The notes beneath the pieces are model-generated. The model was not told the origin of the DNA and did not search any database. It saw nothing but the letters and a program-made list of their open reading frames with translations. From contig JAYFQX010000009.1 of NCBI GenBank assembly GCA_034926635.1, positions 1 to 57,912 of the forward strand: 57,912 nucleotides of DNA, given 5' to 3'. Numbering within the stretch: the stretch's first letter is position 1; every line of letters starts with the position of its first letter. The stretch comes from Christensenella sp034926635 (GTDB lineage Bacteria; Bacillota; Clostridia; Christensenellales; Christensenellaceae). Shown here in pieces: positions 24,535 to 33,988 of the stretch. The position numbers were made by a program, and so were the translations under genes.

Positions 24535-25890
24535 TTATTTTTTTTTCGCAGCATTCCTTCTCTGCCTTTGCTCGCTTTTTTCTATTTTGGCTTGCCGTCG
24601 TTCTTCTTTTTTTTCTTTTTGTTGGCTGGCAACCCGCGTGCTGATAAAAACATCACGATCTGCTACTACGCCGCCCGGGCGATTTAATTCCATTTCATAT
24701 GCACTGATAAAAGAGCCCGGAAGCACAATACCGCCAAGTGTACGTGCTTTTGGCGCTTCTGTCCCGTAAAAGAAATGATTCATGAGAAGCGCGCAATTTG
24801 TATTGAGCATAAAATAGGTTCTATATTTTCCGTTTTTAATTTTAAGAAGCTTTGCCCCTCTTTTTTTAAGCGCGTTTGCATAACCGTTTTGTTTTGGATT
24901 TTTTATTTCCCATGGTTCGCATTTTGCGATAAATTCTGCTACATTACGTTTGACAATTTGTTTCTCAGTCTCTTTTAATGCAAGCCGATAACTTATAACT
25001 GTTTTCCTTGCGGTATCCAATGAAAAACGAATATATTCATCGCGTTCACATACCGCCAAAACACCATCACAAAAAATACCAAAGTATTTAATATTTTCTT
25101 TGGCATGATCATAATTCCCATAAGAAAACACCTGATTTTCTATCACAAGGTCTACGTGTCCAAAGATACTGCTCCCTATTTCTGACAGATGGATCAATAC
25201 TTCTATATCGGCTGGATCCGGATCTGGCGGAAGCGCATTACTGGAATATATTCTTTCCGGTTCTGCTTCCTGCGTCAATGATGTTTTGATCCATTTCAGC
25301 GTCGCTTGCGGCAAATAAGCCTCTATCCAAAAAGGAAGCGGTATATTGGGAGATTTCTTTTTTCTTTTTTTCTCTGTTGCAAAAAAACGTACCAATCCCG
25401 CAATGCCAATCAACACAAAATACGCGGCGAAAAAAGTCGAAAGAACTAACACCCACATGTTTTTTACAGCAAAAAGACTAATAGATCCTGCAATTAACAG
25501 AAACCCAATTAACAGTGTTAAACCCCAGTCACGCACATGGTTTCGATAATAGGTATATGCGCTTAAAAGCCTCGTTCCTCCAATAAAAAAAAGCCATCCG
25601 CCAAGACCGATCCGGATTACTTCATTCATCAGCCCGGGGAGCGTCAGCAGAAATATGCCGCAGACTACCAATATAATTCCAAATAGAAATGTTGAAATAC
25701 GGGTTTTTATCTCTTCTTTTGTTCCATAGAGGAAAAACGCAATTCGTTCCGTCCCAAACACACAAACCAGTATCCCCAGTATTTGTGCAAAGACATCTAC
25801 TACAGAAATTGGAAAGAAAAACAAACAAACGCCAATTGCAACTGCCATTGCGCAGAATATAAAAAACAAAACCGGTTTTGCTTTACCCAA
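24535..25890 (-). CDS. HdeD-like membrane protein fused to a probable papain-like domain
   Basis: About 451 residues. Six hydrophobic segments in the first ~190 residues resemble HdeD/DUF308. A soluble part follows with SSIFGHVDLVIENQVFSYGNYD (shown as FGHVDLVI) and later MLNTNCALLMNHFF. A His placed before a Cys in this style suggests a circularly permuted papain-like fold such as DUF4105/YiiX-type hydrolases. The C-terminal ~30 residues are a K/E/R coiled tail. The ATG at 25914 overlaps the promoter -10, so TTG at 25890, 8 bp after AAGGGAG, is the likely start. Function unknown. Confidence 0.65.
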   Translation of the reverse strand: MGKAKPVLFFIFCAMAVAIGVCLFFFPISVVDVFAQILGILVCVFGTERIAFFLYGTKEEIKTRISTFLFGIILVVCGIFLLTLPGLMNEVIRIGLGGWLFFIGGTRLLSAYTYYRNHVRDWGLTLLIGFLLIAGSISLFAVKNMWVLVLSTFFAAYFVLIGIAGLVRFFATEKKRKKKSPNIPLPFWIEAYLPQATLKWIKTSLTQEAEPERIYSSNALPPDPDPADIEVLIHLSEIGSSIFGHVDLVIENQVFSYGNYDHAKENIKYFGIFCDGVLAVCERDEYIRFSLDTARKTVISYRLALKETEKQIVKRNVAEFIAKCEPWEIKNPKQNGYANALKKRGAKLLKIKNGKYRTYFMLNTNCALLMNHFFYGTEAPKARTLGGIVLPGSFISAYEMELNRPGGVVADRDVFISTRVASQQKEKKEERRQAKIEKSEQRQRRNAAKKK

Positions 25891-25912
25891 AAGTCTTTCT
25901 CCCTTTTTTCTC

Positions 25913-25941
25913 ATTATATCAATTCCGATAGGAAGCGTCAA
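25913..25941 (-). promoter_or_regulatory. Near-consensus promoter of the HdeD-like gene
   Basis: TTGACG (25941-25936), 17-bp spacer, TATAAT (25918-25913) on the minus strand. The apparent ATG start is part of TATAATG, which moves the real start downstream to TTG 25890. Confidence 0.8.
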
Positions 25942-26154
25942 AATACAATTGAATAATGTATTCTTATAATAACCGATTCCATTATTTCCAAAACTTTCTC
26001 ATCTTTTTTCAATATTACGCTGTTGACATGGTACTTCCACCTATGGGATAATTTAACTGTTCGTGATATGTGCACGTCTCTGCTCTTCTGCCGCATATTG
26101 TCCGGGCAACTTGGGTGATGGAACAAAATATTGCAATTAAAGGAATCCTTTTGT

Positions 26155-26400
26155 ATGGTTGATTTTAATGTTGTCAAAAAGCTATTGGAGAAAAACAGCG
26201 TTTGTTCTGCAGAGGAGATTACACCAGAAAAGCACCTAGTTTCAGATTTAGAGCTTGATTCTTTCTCTTTGCTGGATACTGTAACCGATTTTGAGGAAGC
26301 ATTCCAGCTCATGATTCCAGACCGCGATTTACGTCAACTTGGAACGGTTCAGGATGTAATGGACTATTTGTCAAAAAAAACAGAAAAGTCTGTGAAATAA
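26155..26400 (+). CDS. Stand-alone acyl carrier protein-like protein
   Basis: An 81-residue acidic helical protein with DLELDSFSLLDTVTDFEEAF: the Ser of DS(F) is the expected 4'-phosphopantetheine site (canonical DSLD/DSFE). Helix pattern and length match ACP. ATG 26155 lies 9 bp after AAAGGAA. No fatty-acid or polyketide gene is adjacent, so the partner enzymes must be elsewhere. Confidence 0.75.
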   Translation: MVDFNVVKKLLEKNSVCSAEEITPEKHLVSDLELDSFSLLDTVTDFEEAFQLMIPDRDLRQLGTVQDVMDYLSKKTEKSVK

Positions 26401-26515
26401 CTTGTCTTTTTCCATGAAAGCTTTCTTCTTTTTTTCTTAAAATTTTTTAAATACATAACAGTCTCATTGCATGGTGTATTTTTTTTATTTACACTGAATG
26501 CATGGAGGAAAAATT

Positions 26516-27001
26516 ATGGCAAACGAGAAAAAAAAAGATTTTAATGCAATGCTTCTACAGGATAACGGTATGCCTAAAATACAGATCATCACCGATTCCT
26601 CTTCCATCCAAAAATACGGTGGCGAAAGAATGTATTTTGCTCCTCCGCGCGCTTACGATCAAATCATGAAATTGATTCCTTCCGGCAAAATTATAACCGT
26701 TGGGGAGATTCGTAAATTTTTTGCTGAAAATAATTCTGCTGATTTTACGGATCCGATTACTGCCGGAATTTTTGTTTCTATCGCAGCCTGGGCAAGCTTT
26801 CAGCGCAGCGAAGATCCTACCCCTTTTTGGCGCACGCTGAAAGCAAACGGCGAGCTTAATCCAAAATATCCGGGTGGCGTTGCTTTGCAAAAAGAGATGC
26901 TGGAAGCAGAAGGGCATGTCATTGTACAGCGTGGTCGAAAAAATATCCGTTATTTTGTAAAGGATTATCTTAACGTAATGTTTGTGCTTTCCGCTTTATA
27001 A
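26516..27001 (+). CDS. Atl1/MGMT-like DNA-binding protein
   Basis: The protein is 161 residues. YDQIMKLIPSGKIITVGEIRKFF and FWRTLKANGELNPKYPGGVALQKEMLEAEGH follow the MGMT C-terminal layout, but the Cys of PCHR is replaced (DPTPFWR), so no alkyl transfer is expected. Alkyltransferase-like proteins of this kind flag bulky O6-alkylguanine lesions for nucleotide excision repair. RBS GGAGG before the ATG at 26516. Single gene; the 115 bp before it holds only AT-rich sequence with a GAAAGCTTTC palindrome. Confidence 0.7.
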   Translation: MANEKKKDFNAMLLQDNGMPKIQIITDSSSIQKYGGERMYFAPPRAYDQIMKLIPSGKIITVGEIRKFFAENNSADFTDPITAGIFVSIAAWASFQRSEDPTPFWRTLKANGELNPKYPGGVALQKEMLEAEGHVIVQRGRKNIRYFVKDYLNVMFVLSAL

Positions 27002-27022
27002 GACGGGTTTTCCTTTAAGCAT

Positions 27023-27763
27023 TTATCTGACGCCGCCTGTCAGTATCGTAAAAAGCTGCATGCAAACCATTCCGGAAATTACAACCATAAATGTGATCCG
27101 AACAGCCGGGCTTTTGAGCTTGCGATTAAGGATACCGCCCAAGATTCCTCCTGCTACGGCAGCTGGTATCATGTAAACCGTAATAGAAAAATTCCATACG
27201 CCATTCAGCATATACCGTGTAAGCGCGCTTATTGTGGTGAGAAGCGTAATAAAAATACTTTGTACGACCGCTTCTTTTGCACGCATTTTGAAGCAAATCA
27301 TGAGTGCCACCATCTGGAAAGGTCCTCCGCCGATTCCAAAGAACCCCGAAAGTGCGCCGGAAATACATCCCACTGCTGCAGCGCCCCCTCTGCCGATTTC
27401 TTTTTGGGGTCGTAGCTTATCTCGCATTAACACAAGGATCAAAACGCATATCAAAACAATAATATACCCTATATTAATAAAATCTTCTGATACCATCGGA
27501 ATAAATCCTGCACCCAAAAAACTGCCGATAACACTTCCTATAGCAAGGATACTTGTTTTTTTTACTTCGATTTTGACATTTTTATGTTTATAAGTCAGTA
27601 ACGCTACTATGGCCATGGTTAACACGACGATCAGCGAGGTGAATGATGCAACTCCTTTATCAATATGAAGAAGCGATAACACCGGACGAATTACAATTCC
27701 TCCGCCTACGCCGATTGTTGCCCCTAATAACGTTGCAGCAAGCCCAACGAAAAAGTACAACAT
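27023..27763 (-). CDS. TauE/SafE (DUF81) family membrane permease
   Basis: A 246-residue membrane protein with about eight hydrophobic segments and the two family glycine motifs: LLGATIGVGGGIVIRPVL near the N-terminus and GALSGFFGIGGGPFQMV mid-protein. Family members export sulfite, sulfoacetate or related organic anions, or transport unknown substrates. It is monocistronic. The RBS is weak, and GTATAC with a -10-like TATACT lies ~65 bp upstream (27829-27834). Confidence 0.85.
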   Translation of the reverse strand: MLYFFVGLAATLLGATIGVGGGIVIRPVLSLLHIDKGVASFTSLIVVLTMAIVALLTYKHKNVKIEVKKTSILAIGSVIGSFLGAGFIPMVSEDFINIGYIIVLICVLILVLMRDKLRPQKEIGRGGAAAVGCISGALSGFFGIGGGPFQMVALMICFKMRAKEAVVQSIFITLLTTISALTRYMLNGVWNFSITVYMIPAAVAGGILGGILNRKLKSPAVRITFMVVISGMVCMQLFTILTGGVR

Positions 27764-27972
27764 TTTCTATCTACCATTCTTTGTTTCTTTTTTTTTAACC
27801 ATATTTTTGAGCCTGTTATCTTAAAAAAAGTATACCTAACAAAAATATACATCCGGATTTAATCATCTGGTTATCGAGATTATATAAAAAGTAAAACGGA
27901 ACGACGCAGTAACGCGCACCATCAACGCCGTCTAACCGGATTACGATAATAATCGTCGCGGCAAAACACAAT

Positions 27973-28015
27973 AAAAAGGCTTGCCTCCTGCTATTTACAG
28001 ACTGCAAGCCTTTTT
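27973..28015. terminator. Terminator downstream of gyrA
   Basis: AAAAAGGCTTGC (27973-27984) pairs with GCAAGCCTTTTT (28004-28015). Works for gyrA on the minus strand. The 27764-28090 interval otherwise has no gene I can support. Confidence 0.85.
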
Positions 28016-28090
28016 GGCTACTTAATACAAATCTTCTTCTAATTTTTGGGGTTCACTACGGATCAAAGATCTCCGGCTTTTCTATTATTT

Positions 28091-30559
28091 TTATTCCTGG
28101 CTTTCGTCCTGGGCTTCATCTGCCTCATCTTCATCGTTTTCAACGATCTTTGCAACGCAGACAACCTTCGTATCGTCATCCACCCGCATCAGCCTTACAC
28201 CCTGCGTAGAGCGTCCAATCAGCGATATTTCTTCTACACTCATCCGAATTACCACACCCGCATCGTTAATCAGCATAATATCTTCTGATCCATCCACGAT
28301 TAACAATCCGCACATTTTTCCGGTTTTATCGGTAATATTCATGGATTTCAGCCCGATACCTCCGCGTGTCTGAAGTCGGTATTCTGTGGCTTCCGTACGT
28401 TTTCCGTAACCGTTTTCCGTGATAACCAGAACCTGCTTATCTTTTTCTGCAATACATGCAGCCACCACTTCGTCCCCGTCGCGCAATTTGATAGCGCGTA
28501 CGCCTGTGGAAACCCTGCCCATAGGCCGAACATCTTCCTCGCTGAAGATAATGGACATACCGTCTCTTGTCCCCACGATAATCTCTCTGCTGCCATCTGT
28601 TTCCATCACAGAAATCAATTCGTCATCTTCACGCAGATTTACCGCTTTCAACCCGTTTTGTCTGATATTGGAATATTCCCTAAATGGCGTTTTTTTAATA
28701 ATACCGCCCTTGGTAACAATCACAAGGTTGGAATTTTTCTCAATTTCCGTCTCGATTGGGAATACCGCCGATATTTTTTCATTTGGATCGAGGTTGAGCA
28801 TGTTAACGATCGCCGTACCTTTTGCTGTCCTCCCCGCCTCCGGAATCTGGTAACATTTTTTCATGTAAACCTTGCCGTGATTCGTGAAGAAGAGGAGTTG
28901 ATTATGTGTACAGGTTACAAATACCTGTTCCGCAAAATCTTCTTCCCTGGTGGACATTGCCGTAATGCCCCTGCCACCTCTGCGCTGCGATCGATAGTTT
29001 TCCAGGCTGATCCGCTTGATATAACCATAATGCGTCAGCGTAACCACCATATCATCCCGTGCGATGAGCTCATCGAGATCAATATCATCTTCATCAAAGG
29101 TGATTTCTGTACGACGTGCATCAGAATACTTATCACGGATCTCCACAAGATCTTCTTTGATAATATCAAGAACCATTTGCGGTGTAGAAAGAATTGCATT
29201 ATAATGATCAATTCTCTGCTGGACTTCTTTATATTCTGCTTCAATTTTGTCACGTTCCAGACCTGTCAGCCGTTGCAACCTCATATCTAAAATCGCTTGC
29301 GCCTGTATTTCAGATAAGCCGAAACGCTCAATCAGTGTCGCCCGTGCGCTTGGCGCATCCGGTGAAGCTTTAATCAGGTTGACAATTTCGTCGATATTAT
29401 CAAGGGCAATAATCAGACCCTCCAAAATATGCGCGCGCTTCATTGCCTTTTCCAAATCGAATTTGGTACGCCTTACAATAACTTCTTTTTGGTGCTCAAC
29501 AAAATATTCCAGTACTTGCTTCAAATTCAGAACATGCGGTTCTCCATCCACCAAAGCAATCATAATCACGCCGAAGGTATCCTGCATCTGCGTATGTTTG
29601 AAAAGGTGATTGAGCACCACATTGGCGTTGGCGTTCCGTTTTAATTCAATGACAATACGCATACCGGATTTATCAGATTCATCCCGCAGGTCAGAAATCC
29701 CGTCAATCCGTTTTTCATGCACCAGATCCGCAATCTTTTCCACCAGTGCCGCTTTATTGACCTGATAAGGAATTTCTGAAACGATAATCCGTTCCCGGTC
29801 TTCCTTATATTTTTCAATTTCCGTTTTTGCACGTACCCGAATTCTGCCACGACCTGTTTTATAGGCTTCACGAATTCCGGAAACCCCCATAATAATGCCG
29901 CCCGTCGGAAAATCCGGTCCCGGTATAATATCGATCAATTCTTCAATAGAAATCTCCGGGTTATCGATCAGCGCAATTGCGCCGTTGATGGCCTCTTCCA
30001 TATTATGCGGCGGAATGTTTGTAGCCATGCCGACAGCAATACCGCCCGTTCCGTTTACCAAAAGATTCGGAAAACGAGCAGGCAATACGGCAGGCTGCTG
30101 AAGCGTCTCGTCAAAATTTGGATAAAAATCAACCGTATCCTTATCAATATCGCGCAGCAGCTCCAGCGTTAGTTTAGACATTCTCGCCTCGGTATACCGC
30201 ATAGCGGCCGCGCCATCTCCATCGACAGATCCAAAGTTACCATGTCCGTCCACCAGCAGGTAACGCGTAGAAAAATTCTGCGCTAGCCGAACCATCGCAT
30301 CGTATACAGCGGTATCGCCGTGCGGATGATATTTACCTAAAACATCACCGACAAGACGTGCGCTTTTGCGGTAAGGCTTGTCCGGATACATATTCAGTTC
30401 GCTCATGGAATACAGAATACGCCTGTGTACCGGCTTTAGTCCATCACGTACATCAGGCAGCGCACGATTGATAATAACCGCCATCGCGTAAGCGATAAAC
30501 GATTTTTGCATCTCCTTATTCAGATCTATTGGTACAATACTTTTTAATTGCTCTTCCAA
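28091..30559 (-). CDS. gyrA: DNA gyrase subunit A
   Basis: An 822-residue subunit. RALPDVRDGLKPVHRRILYSM (~33) and the quinolone region GKYHPHGDTAVYD (Thr in place of E. coli Ser83, usual in Bacillota) are present. Catalytic Tyr is in AAMRYTEARM. The C-terminal beta-pinwheel has the GyrA box-like QRRGGRGI (~530). An acidic tail (ENDEDEADEAQDESQE) closes it. With GyrB it introduces negative supercoils. Start is TTG, 6-7 bp after AAGAGGTAA; no ATG is suitably placed. It lies 27 bp after gyrB. Confidence 0.97.
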   Translation of the reverse strand: MEEQLKSIVPIDLNKEMQKSFIAYAMAVIINRALPDVRDGLKPVHRRILYSMSELNMYPDKPYRKSARLVGDVLGKYHPHGDTAVYDAMVRLAQNFSTRYLLVDGHGNFGSVDGDGAAAMRYTEARMSKLTLELLRDIDKDTVDFYPNFDETLQQPAVLPARFPNLLVNGTGGIAVGMATNIPPHNMEEAINGAIALIDNPEISIEELIDIIPGPDFPTGGIIMGVSGIREAYKTGRGRIRVRAKTEIEKYKEDRERIIVSEIPYQVNKAALVEKIADLVHEKRIDGISDLRDESDKSGMRIVIELKRNANANVVLNHLFKHTQMQDTFGVIMIALVDGEPHVLNLKQVLEYFVEHQKEVIVRRTKFDLEKAMKRAHILEGLIIALDNIDEIVNLIKASPDAPSARATLIERFGLSEIQAQAILDMRLQRLTGLERDKIEAEYKEVQQRIDHYNAILSTPQMVLDIIKEDLVEIRDKYSDARRTEITFDEDDIDLDELIARDDMVVTLTHYGYIKRISLENYRSQRRGGRGITAMSTREEDFAEQVFVTCTHNQLLFFTNHGKVYMKKCYQIPEAGRTAKGTAIVNMLNLDPNEKISAVFPIETEIEKNSNLVIVTKGGIIKKTPFREYSNIRQNGLKAVNLREDDELISVMETDGSREIIVGTRDGMSIIFSEEDVRPMGRVSTGVRAIKLRDGDEVVAACIAEKDKQVLVITENGYGKRTEATEYRLQTRGGIGLKSMNITDKTGKMCGLLIVDGSEDIMLINDAGVVIRMSVEEISLIGRSTQGVRLMRVDDDTKVVCVAKIVENDEDEADEAQDESQE

Positions 30560-30586
30560 AACAGTTACCTCTTATTTCCTTCGGTA

Positions 30587-32497
30587 TTAAATATCAAGAT
30601 CCGTTACCAGCTTTGCGTTTTCCTCAATGAATTCACGCCGCGGTTCTACGCTGTCCCCCATTAAAATTGAAAATGTCTCTTCGATCTCAATCGCGTTGTC
30701 CATATCTACCTGCAGCAGTGTCCTTGTTTCCGGATCCATCGTCGTTTCCCAAAGCTGCTCCGGATTCATCTCTCCAAGACCTTTATATCTCTGGATTGCA
30801 GCACCGTCCCCTACTTCTTTCAGGTATTCCTGCAACGCTTCATCGCTATAAACATATTTATCTTCTCTGCCTTTTTTGCTGACCTTATAAAGCGGAGGCT
30901 GCGCGATATATACATACCCGTTTTCAATCAGAGGTCTCATATACCGATAAAAGAACGTCAGCAGCAAAATACGGATATGGCTTCCGTCAACATCAGCATC
31001 CGTCATACAAACAATTTTATGATAACGAAGCTTTTCCACATCAAATTCTTCTCCCATGCCTGCGCCAAACGCAGTGATCATGGCTTTGATTTCATTATTG
31101 GCAAGCGCGCGGTCATGGCGCGCCTTCTCTACATTCAATATTTTTCCGCGCAGCGGTAAAATTGCCTGAAATTTCCTGTCTCTGCCCTGTTTGGCGCTTC
31201 CGCCGGCGCTGTCGCCCTCAACAATGAAAATTTCGCATTTGCTTGCATCTTTTTCCGAACAATCTGCCAGTTTTCCGGGCAATGCCGCGGATTCCAGCGC
31301 GGTTTTACGACGGGTCAATTCTCTGGCTTTTTTCGCCGCTTCCCGCGCGCGTTTTGCAGTCAGACATTTCTCAATAATAATTTTTGCGGTTGTCGGATTT
31401 TCTTCTAAGAAGGCATTCAAACCATCTGCAACAGTTGAATCGGTCAGCGCACGCATTTCACTGTTTCCCAGCTTTGTTTTTGTCTGTCCCTCAAACTGCG
31501 GCTCTACCAGTTTTACACTGATGATCGCCGTTAACCCTTCCCGAATATCCTCACCGGAAAGCGTTGCCTCATTTTCTTTGACATATTTCATACGTTTTGC
31601 GTAATCATTGACAACGCGCGTAAGCGCATTTTTAAAACCGTTTAAATGCGTTCCCCCTTCATGCGTAGAAATATTATTCGCGAAAGAAAAAATATTTTCT
31701 GCATATCCCTCGTTGTATTGCATTGCTACTTCTACGGTAGAGGTTCCTTTTTCAGCGCAAAAATAAACCGGCTCTTCAAAAAGCGGATTTTTGTTTTTAT
31801 TCAGATACTGCACAAAGGATTTAATCCCGCCTTCATAACAATACACTTGCTTTATCGGCTTTTCTCCGCGTAAATCCTCCAGCGTGATACTGATCCCTTT
31901 GTTCAGAAATGCCATTTCACGCAGCCGGACACGCAATGTATCAAAAGAAAAATTAACGTCCTCAAAAATCTCCGGATCCGGCCAAAACCGAATTTCCGTT
32001 CCTGTCTCTTCGCTTTCTCCGATCACTTCCAGTTCTGTTATCCTGATTCCGCGTGAAAACTCTTGCCGATGTATTTGCCCTTCACGATGAATGGTTGCCA
32101 CCAATTTCTCGGAGAGCGCATTTACTACTGATACGCCTACGCCATGCAGTCCTCCCGAAACCTTATAGCCGTCGCCCCCAAACTTACCGCCGGCATGCAG
32201 CATGGTGAGCGCTACCTCCAAAGAAGAAATTCCTGCCTGGGGATGAATCCCCGTAGGAATACCACGTCCGTTATCCCGCACATAAACGCTTCCATCCTCC
32301 TCTATCACCACAAGGATGTCCGTGCAAAATCCCGCCATAGCTTCATCTATAGAATTATCTACGATTTCATATACCAGATGGTGCAGACCTCTTAAATCTG
32401 TAGAACCGATATACATTCCCGGTCTCTTGCGGACCGGTTCAAGCCCCTCTAATATCTGTATTTGGCTTTCATCATAATGTTCATTTTGGTTATTCAT
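30587..32497 (-). CDS. gyrB: DNA gyrase subunit B
   Basis: A 636-residue ATPase subunit. The GHKL motifs are seen as EIVDNSIDEAMAGFC (Asn and Asp), VRDNGRGIPTGIHP and GGLHGVGVSVVNALS. The TOPRIM metal site is EGDSAGGSAKQGRDR and DADVDGSHI. The C-terminus has QRYKGLGEMNPEQLWET. Length and domains are normal. RBS GAGAGGA before ATG. Downstream of remB, upstream of gyrA, all cotranscribed. Confidence 0.98.
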   Translation of the reverse strand: MNNQNEHYDESQIQILEGLEPVRKRPGMYIGSTDLRGLHHLVYEIVDNSIDEAMAGFCTDILVVIEEDGSVYVRDNGRGIPTGIHPQAGISSLEVALTMLHAGGKFGGDGYKVSGGLHGVGVSVVNALSEKLVATIHREGQIHRQEFSRGIRITELEVIGESEETGTEIRFWPDPEIFEDVNFSFDTLRVRLREMAFLNKGISITLEDLRGEKPIKQVYCYEGGIKSFVQYLNKNKNPLFEEPVYFCAEKGTSTVEVAMQYNEGYAENIFSFANNISTHEGGTHLNGFKNALTRVVNDYAKRMKYVKENEATLSGEDIREGLTAIISVKLVEPQFEGQTKTKLGNSEMRALTDSTVADGLNAFLEENPTTAKIIIEKCLTAKRAREAAKKARELTRRKTALESAALPGKLADCSEKDASKCEIFIVEGDSAGGSAKQGRDRKFQAILPLRGKILNVEKARHDRALANNEIKAMITAFGAGMGEEFDVEKLRYHKIVCMTDADVDGSHIRILLLTFFYRYMRPLIENGYVYIAQPPLYKVSKKGREDKYVYSDEALQEYLKEVGDGAAIQRYKGLGEMNPEQLWETTMDPETRTLLQVDMDNAIEIEETFSILMGDSVEPRREFIEENAKLVTDLDI

Positions 32498-32525
32498 GCA
32501 AAATCCTCTCTTTTATACAAAAAAA

Positions 32526-32777
32526 CTAGCTATCCATTCCCATTTTTTTGCTTCTCTTTAAAAGAGTACGCGCAGAAATAGGGGAAAGATAACCGTTTCT
32601 TTGTTCGCCTTCCTGGGTAATAATAATGGATTTTGGTACGTCTTCATTGATTTTTATCTGACGGACGCCCTCTAAAAAGAGGCTCGTATCTTGATTTTTC
32701 ACGGCCTCTTCATAATCCAATATCATAATCACGTGATCTGTTTTTACATAAAAATCACTGCCAAGATGTAATATCAT
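32526..32777 (-). CDS. remB: Extracellular matrix regulator RemB (DUF370 family)
   Basis: The protein is 83 residues, starting MILHLGSDFYVKTDHVIMILDYE, as B. subtilis YaaB/RemB. DUF370 proteins are small DNA-binding ring-formers related to RemA, which activates matrix and osmoprotection genes. Its position between recF and gyrB is the standard one in Bacillota. RBS AGGAGA lies 7 bp before ATG. Confidence 0.9.
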   Translation of the reverse strand: MILHLGSDFYVKTDHVIMILDYEEAVKNQDTSLFLEGVRQIKINEDVPKSIIITQEGEQRNGYLSPISARTLLKRSKKMGMDS

Positions 32778-32802
32778 AAAAAATCTCCTACTTTATATAT
32801 AT

Positions 32803-32831
32803 ATTATACTATATATATATATAATAGTGAA
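32803..32831 (-). promoter_or_regulatory. Promoter of remB-gyrB-gyrA inside an AT-dinucleotide tract
   Basis: TTCACT (32831-32826), 17-bp spacer, TATAAT (32808-32803) on the minus strand. The surrounding 32792-32823 is an almost pure alternating TA tract, which melts easily and could respond to supercoiling, fitting for gyrase genes. Confidence 0.65.
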
Positions 32832-32838
32832 GCTTTTT

Positions 32839-33915
32839 TTATGCTTCATATTCAATCTTCCCATCTGAAACCCTGTATTTATGCACATTTTTTGTGGATT
32901 TCTTTTGATTTTGTTCTGCGGTTGTTATAAAAACCTGAAATTCTTTTAAGACACTGATTAAATTCTTTTTTCGAAAGTCATCTAATTCCGAAAAAACATC
33001 ATCCAAAAGCAGTACCGGCGTTTTTCCGGTGCTTTCTGCAAGAATTTTAAGACATGCTATTTTAATTGCCAGCATAAGCGTCCTCAGTTGCCCCTGAGAC
33101 GCATAAACACGTGCCTCCTTATTATCTATCATAATCTCAATATCATCCCTGTGAGGTCCTGCTACGCTGTTAAAATCGGTCATCTCTTTTTTTGCTAATT
33201 TTTTAAGAGTCCCCATAATATCTTCTTCCGGTATTGTTTCTTTATATTGAAGCGTAATTTCTTCTTTTTTACCTGAAATCAGATAATGAACTTCTTTCAC
33301 AAATTTATTCAATTGATTCACATATGCCTTACGATTTTTGAGGATAATTTTGATATATCCCCCAAGCTGCTCATTATATACTTCGAGCATTTTTTGAATA
33401 TCAATGCTCTTTCCTTTTTTGAGTAAAGCATTTTTTTGGGAAAGAACCTGTGAATACTGCTTAAGTGCATCAACATAAGATGGTCTTATTTTGGAAATTT
33501 CTCCATCTAACAGCCCTCTTCTTAAGGATGGAGCTTCCCGTGCTGTCTTAATGTCCTCCGGAGAAAACACCACAACATAAAGATTTCCCAATAAATCTTT
33601 TACGCTCTTTGCGGGAATTCCGTTTATTTTAATGCTTTTTCTTTTATCTTTTTGCGTTAGAACTTCTATTTCGCCATCTTCTCCATCATCTTCAAATGAT
33701 ACTTTCAAATATGCGCCGTCTTTTCCCAGCATGATCGTCTTATAGTCTGAAGAAATTCGAAAGGATTTGCCGTTAGCACAAATATGGAGTGCTTCCAGGA
33801 CATTTGTTTTTCCCTGTGCATTTTCCCCATAAAGTATATTAATTCCATTAAAAAAATCGATATTTAATTGTTCATAATTTCTGAAATGAATCAGCTTTAA
33901 ACTTTTTATGAACAT
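32839..33915 (-). CDS. recF: DNA replication and repair protein RecF
   Basis: A 358-residue SMC-like ATPase. Walker A GENAQGKTN (~31-39), RNYEQL near the start, a central coiled region, the signature in YASQGQLRTLMLAIKIA (Q-loop/signature SQGQ) and Walker B PVLLLDDVFSELD. It loads RecA at gaps with RecO and RecR. AAAGGA lies 5-6 bp before ATG. A strong terminator lies between it and dnaN. Confidence 0.96.
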   Translation of the reverse strand: MFIKSLKLIHFRNYEQLNIDFFNGINILYGENAQGKTNVLEALHICANGKSFRISSDYKTIMLGKDGAYLKVSFEDDGEDGEIEVLTQKDKRKSIKINGIPAKSVKDLLGNLYVVVFSPEDIKTAREAPSLRRGLLDGEISKIRPSYVDALKQYSQVLSQKNALLKKGKSIDIQKMLEVYNEQLGGYIKIILKNRKAYVNQLNKFVKEVHYLISGKKEEITLQYKETIPEEDIMGTLKKLAKKEMTDFNSVAGPHRDDIEIMIDNKEARVYASQGQLRTLMLAIKIACLKILAESTGKTPVLLLDDVFSELDDFRKKNLISVLKEFQVFITTAEQNQKKSTKNVHKYRVSDGKIEYEA

Positions 33916-33925
33916 AAAATCCTTT

Positions 33926-33954
33926 CAAAAAAGCGCCAAAAAGGCGCTTTTTTT
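33926..33954. terminator. Terminator between dnaN and recF
   Basis: AAAAAAGCGCC-aaaa-AGGCGCTTTTTTT is symmetrical. It ends dnaN transcription and means recF needs its own promoter or readthrough. Confidence 0.85.
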
Positions 33955-33988
33955 GTTATCATTATTATTCTGTCAGTCGTTATTCTAT

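Noticed and set aside
27816..28007. Small hydrophobic frame (~51-63 residues) on the minus strand after gyrA
   Set aside because: Its start lies inside the gyrA terminator hairpin, only TTG starts are available and the RBS-like GGAGG is part of that hairpin. Probably chance.
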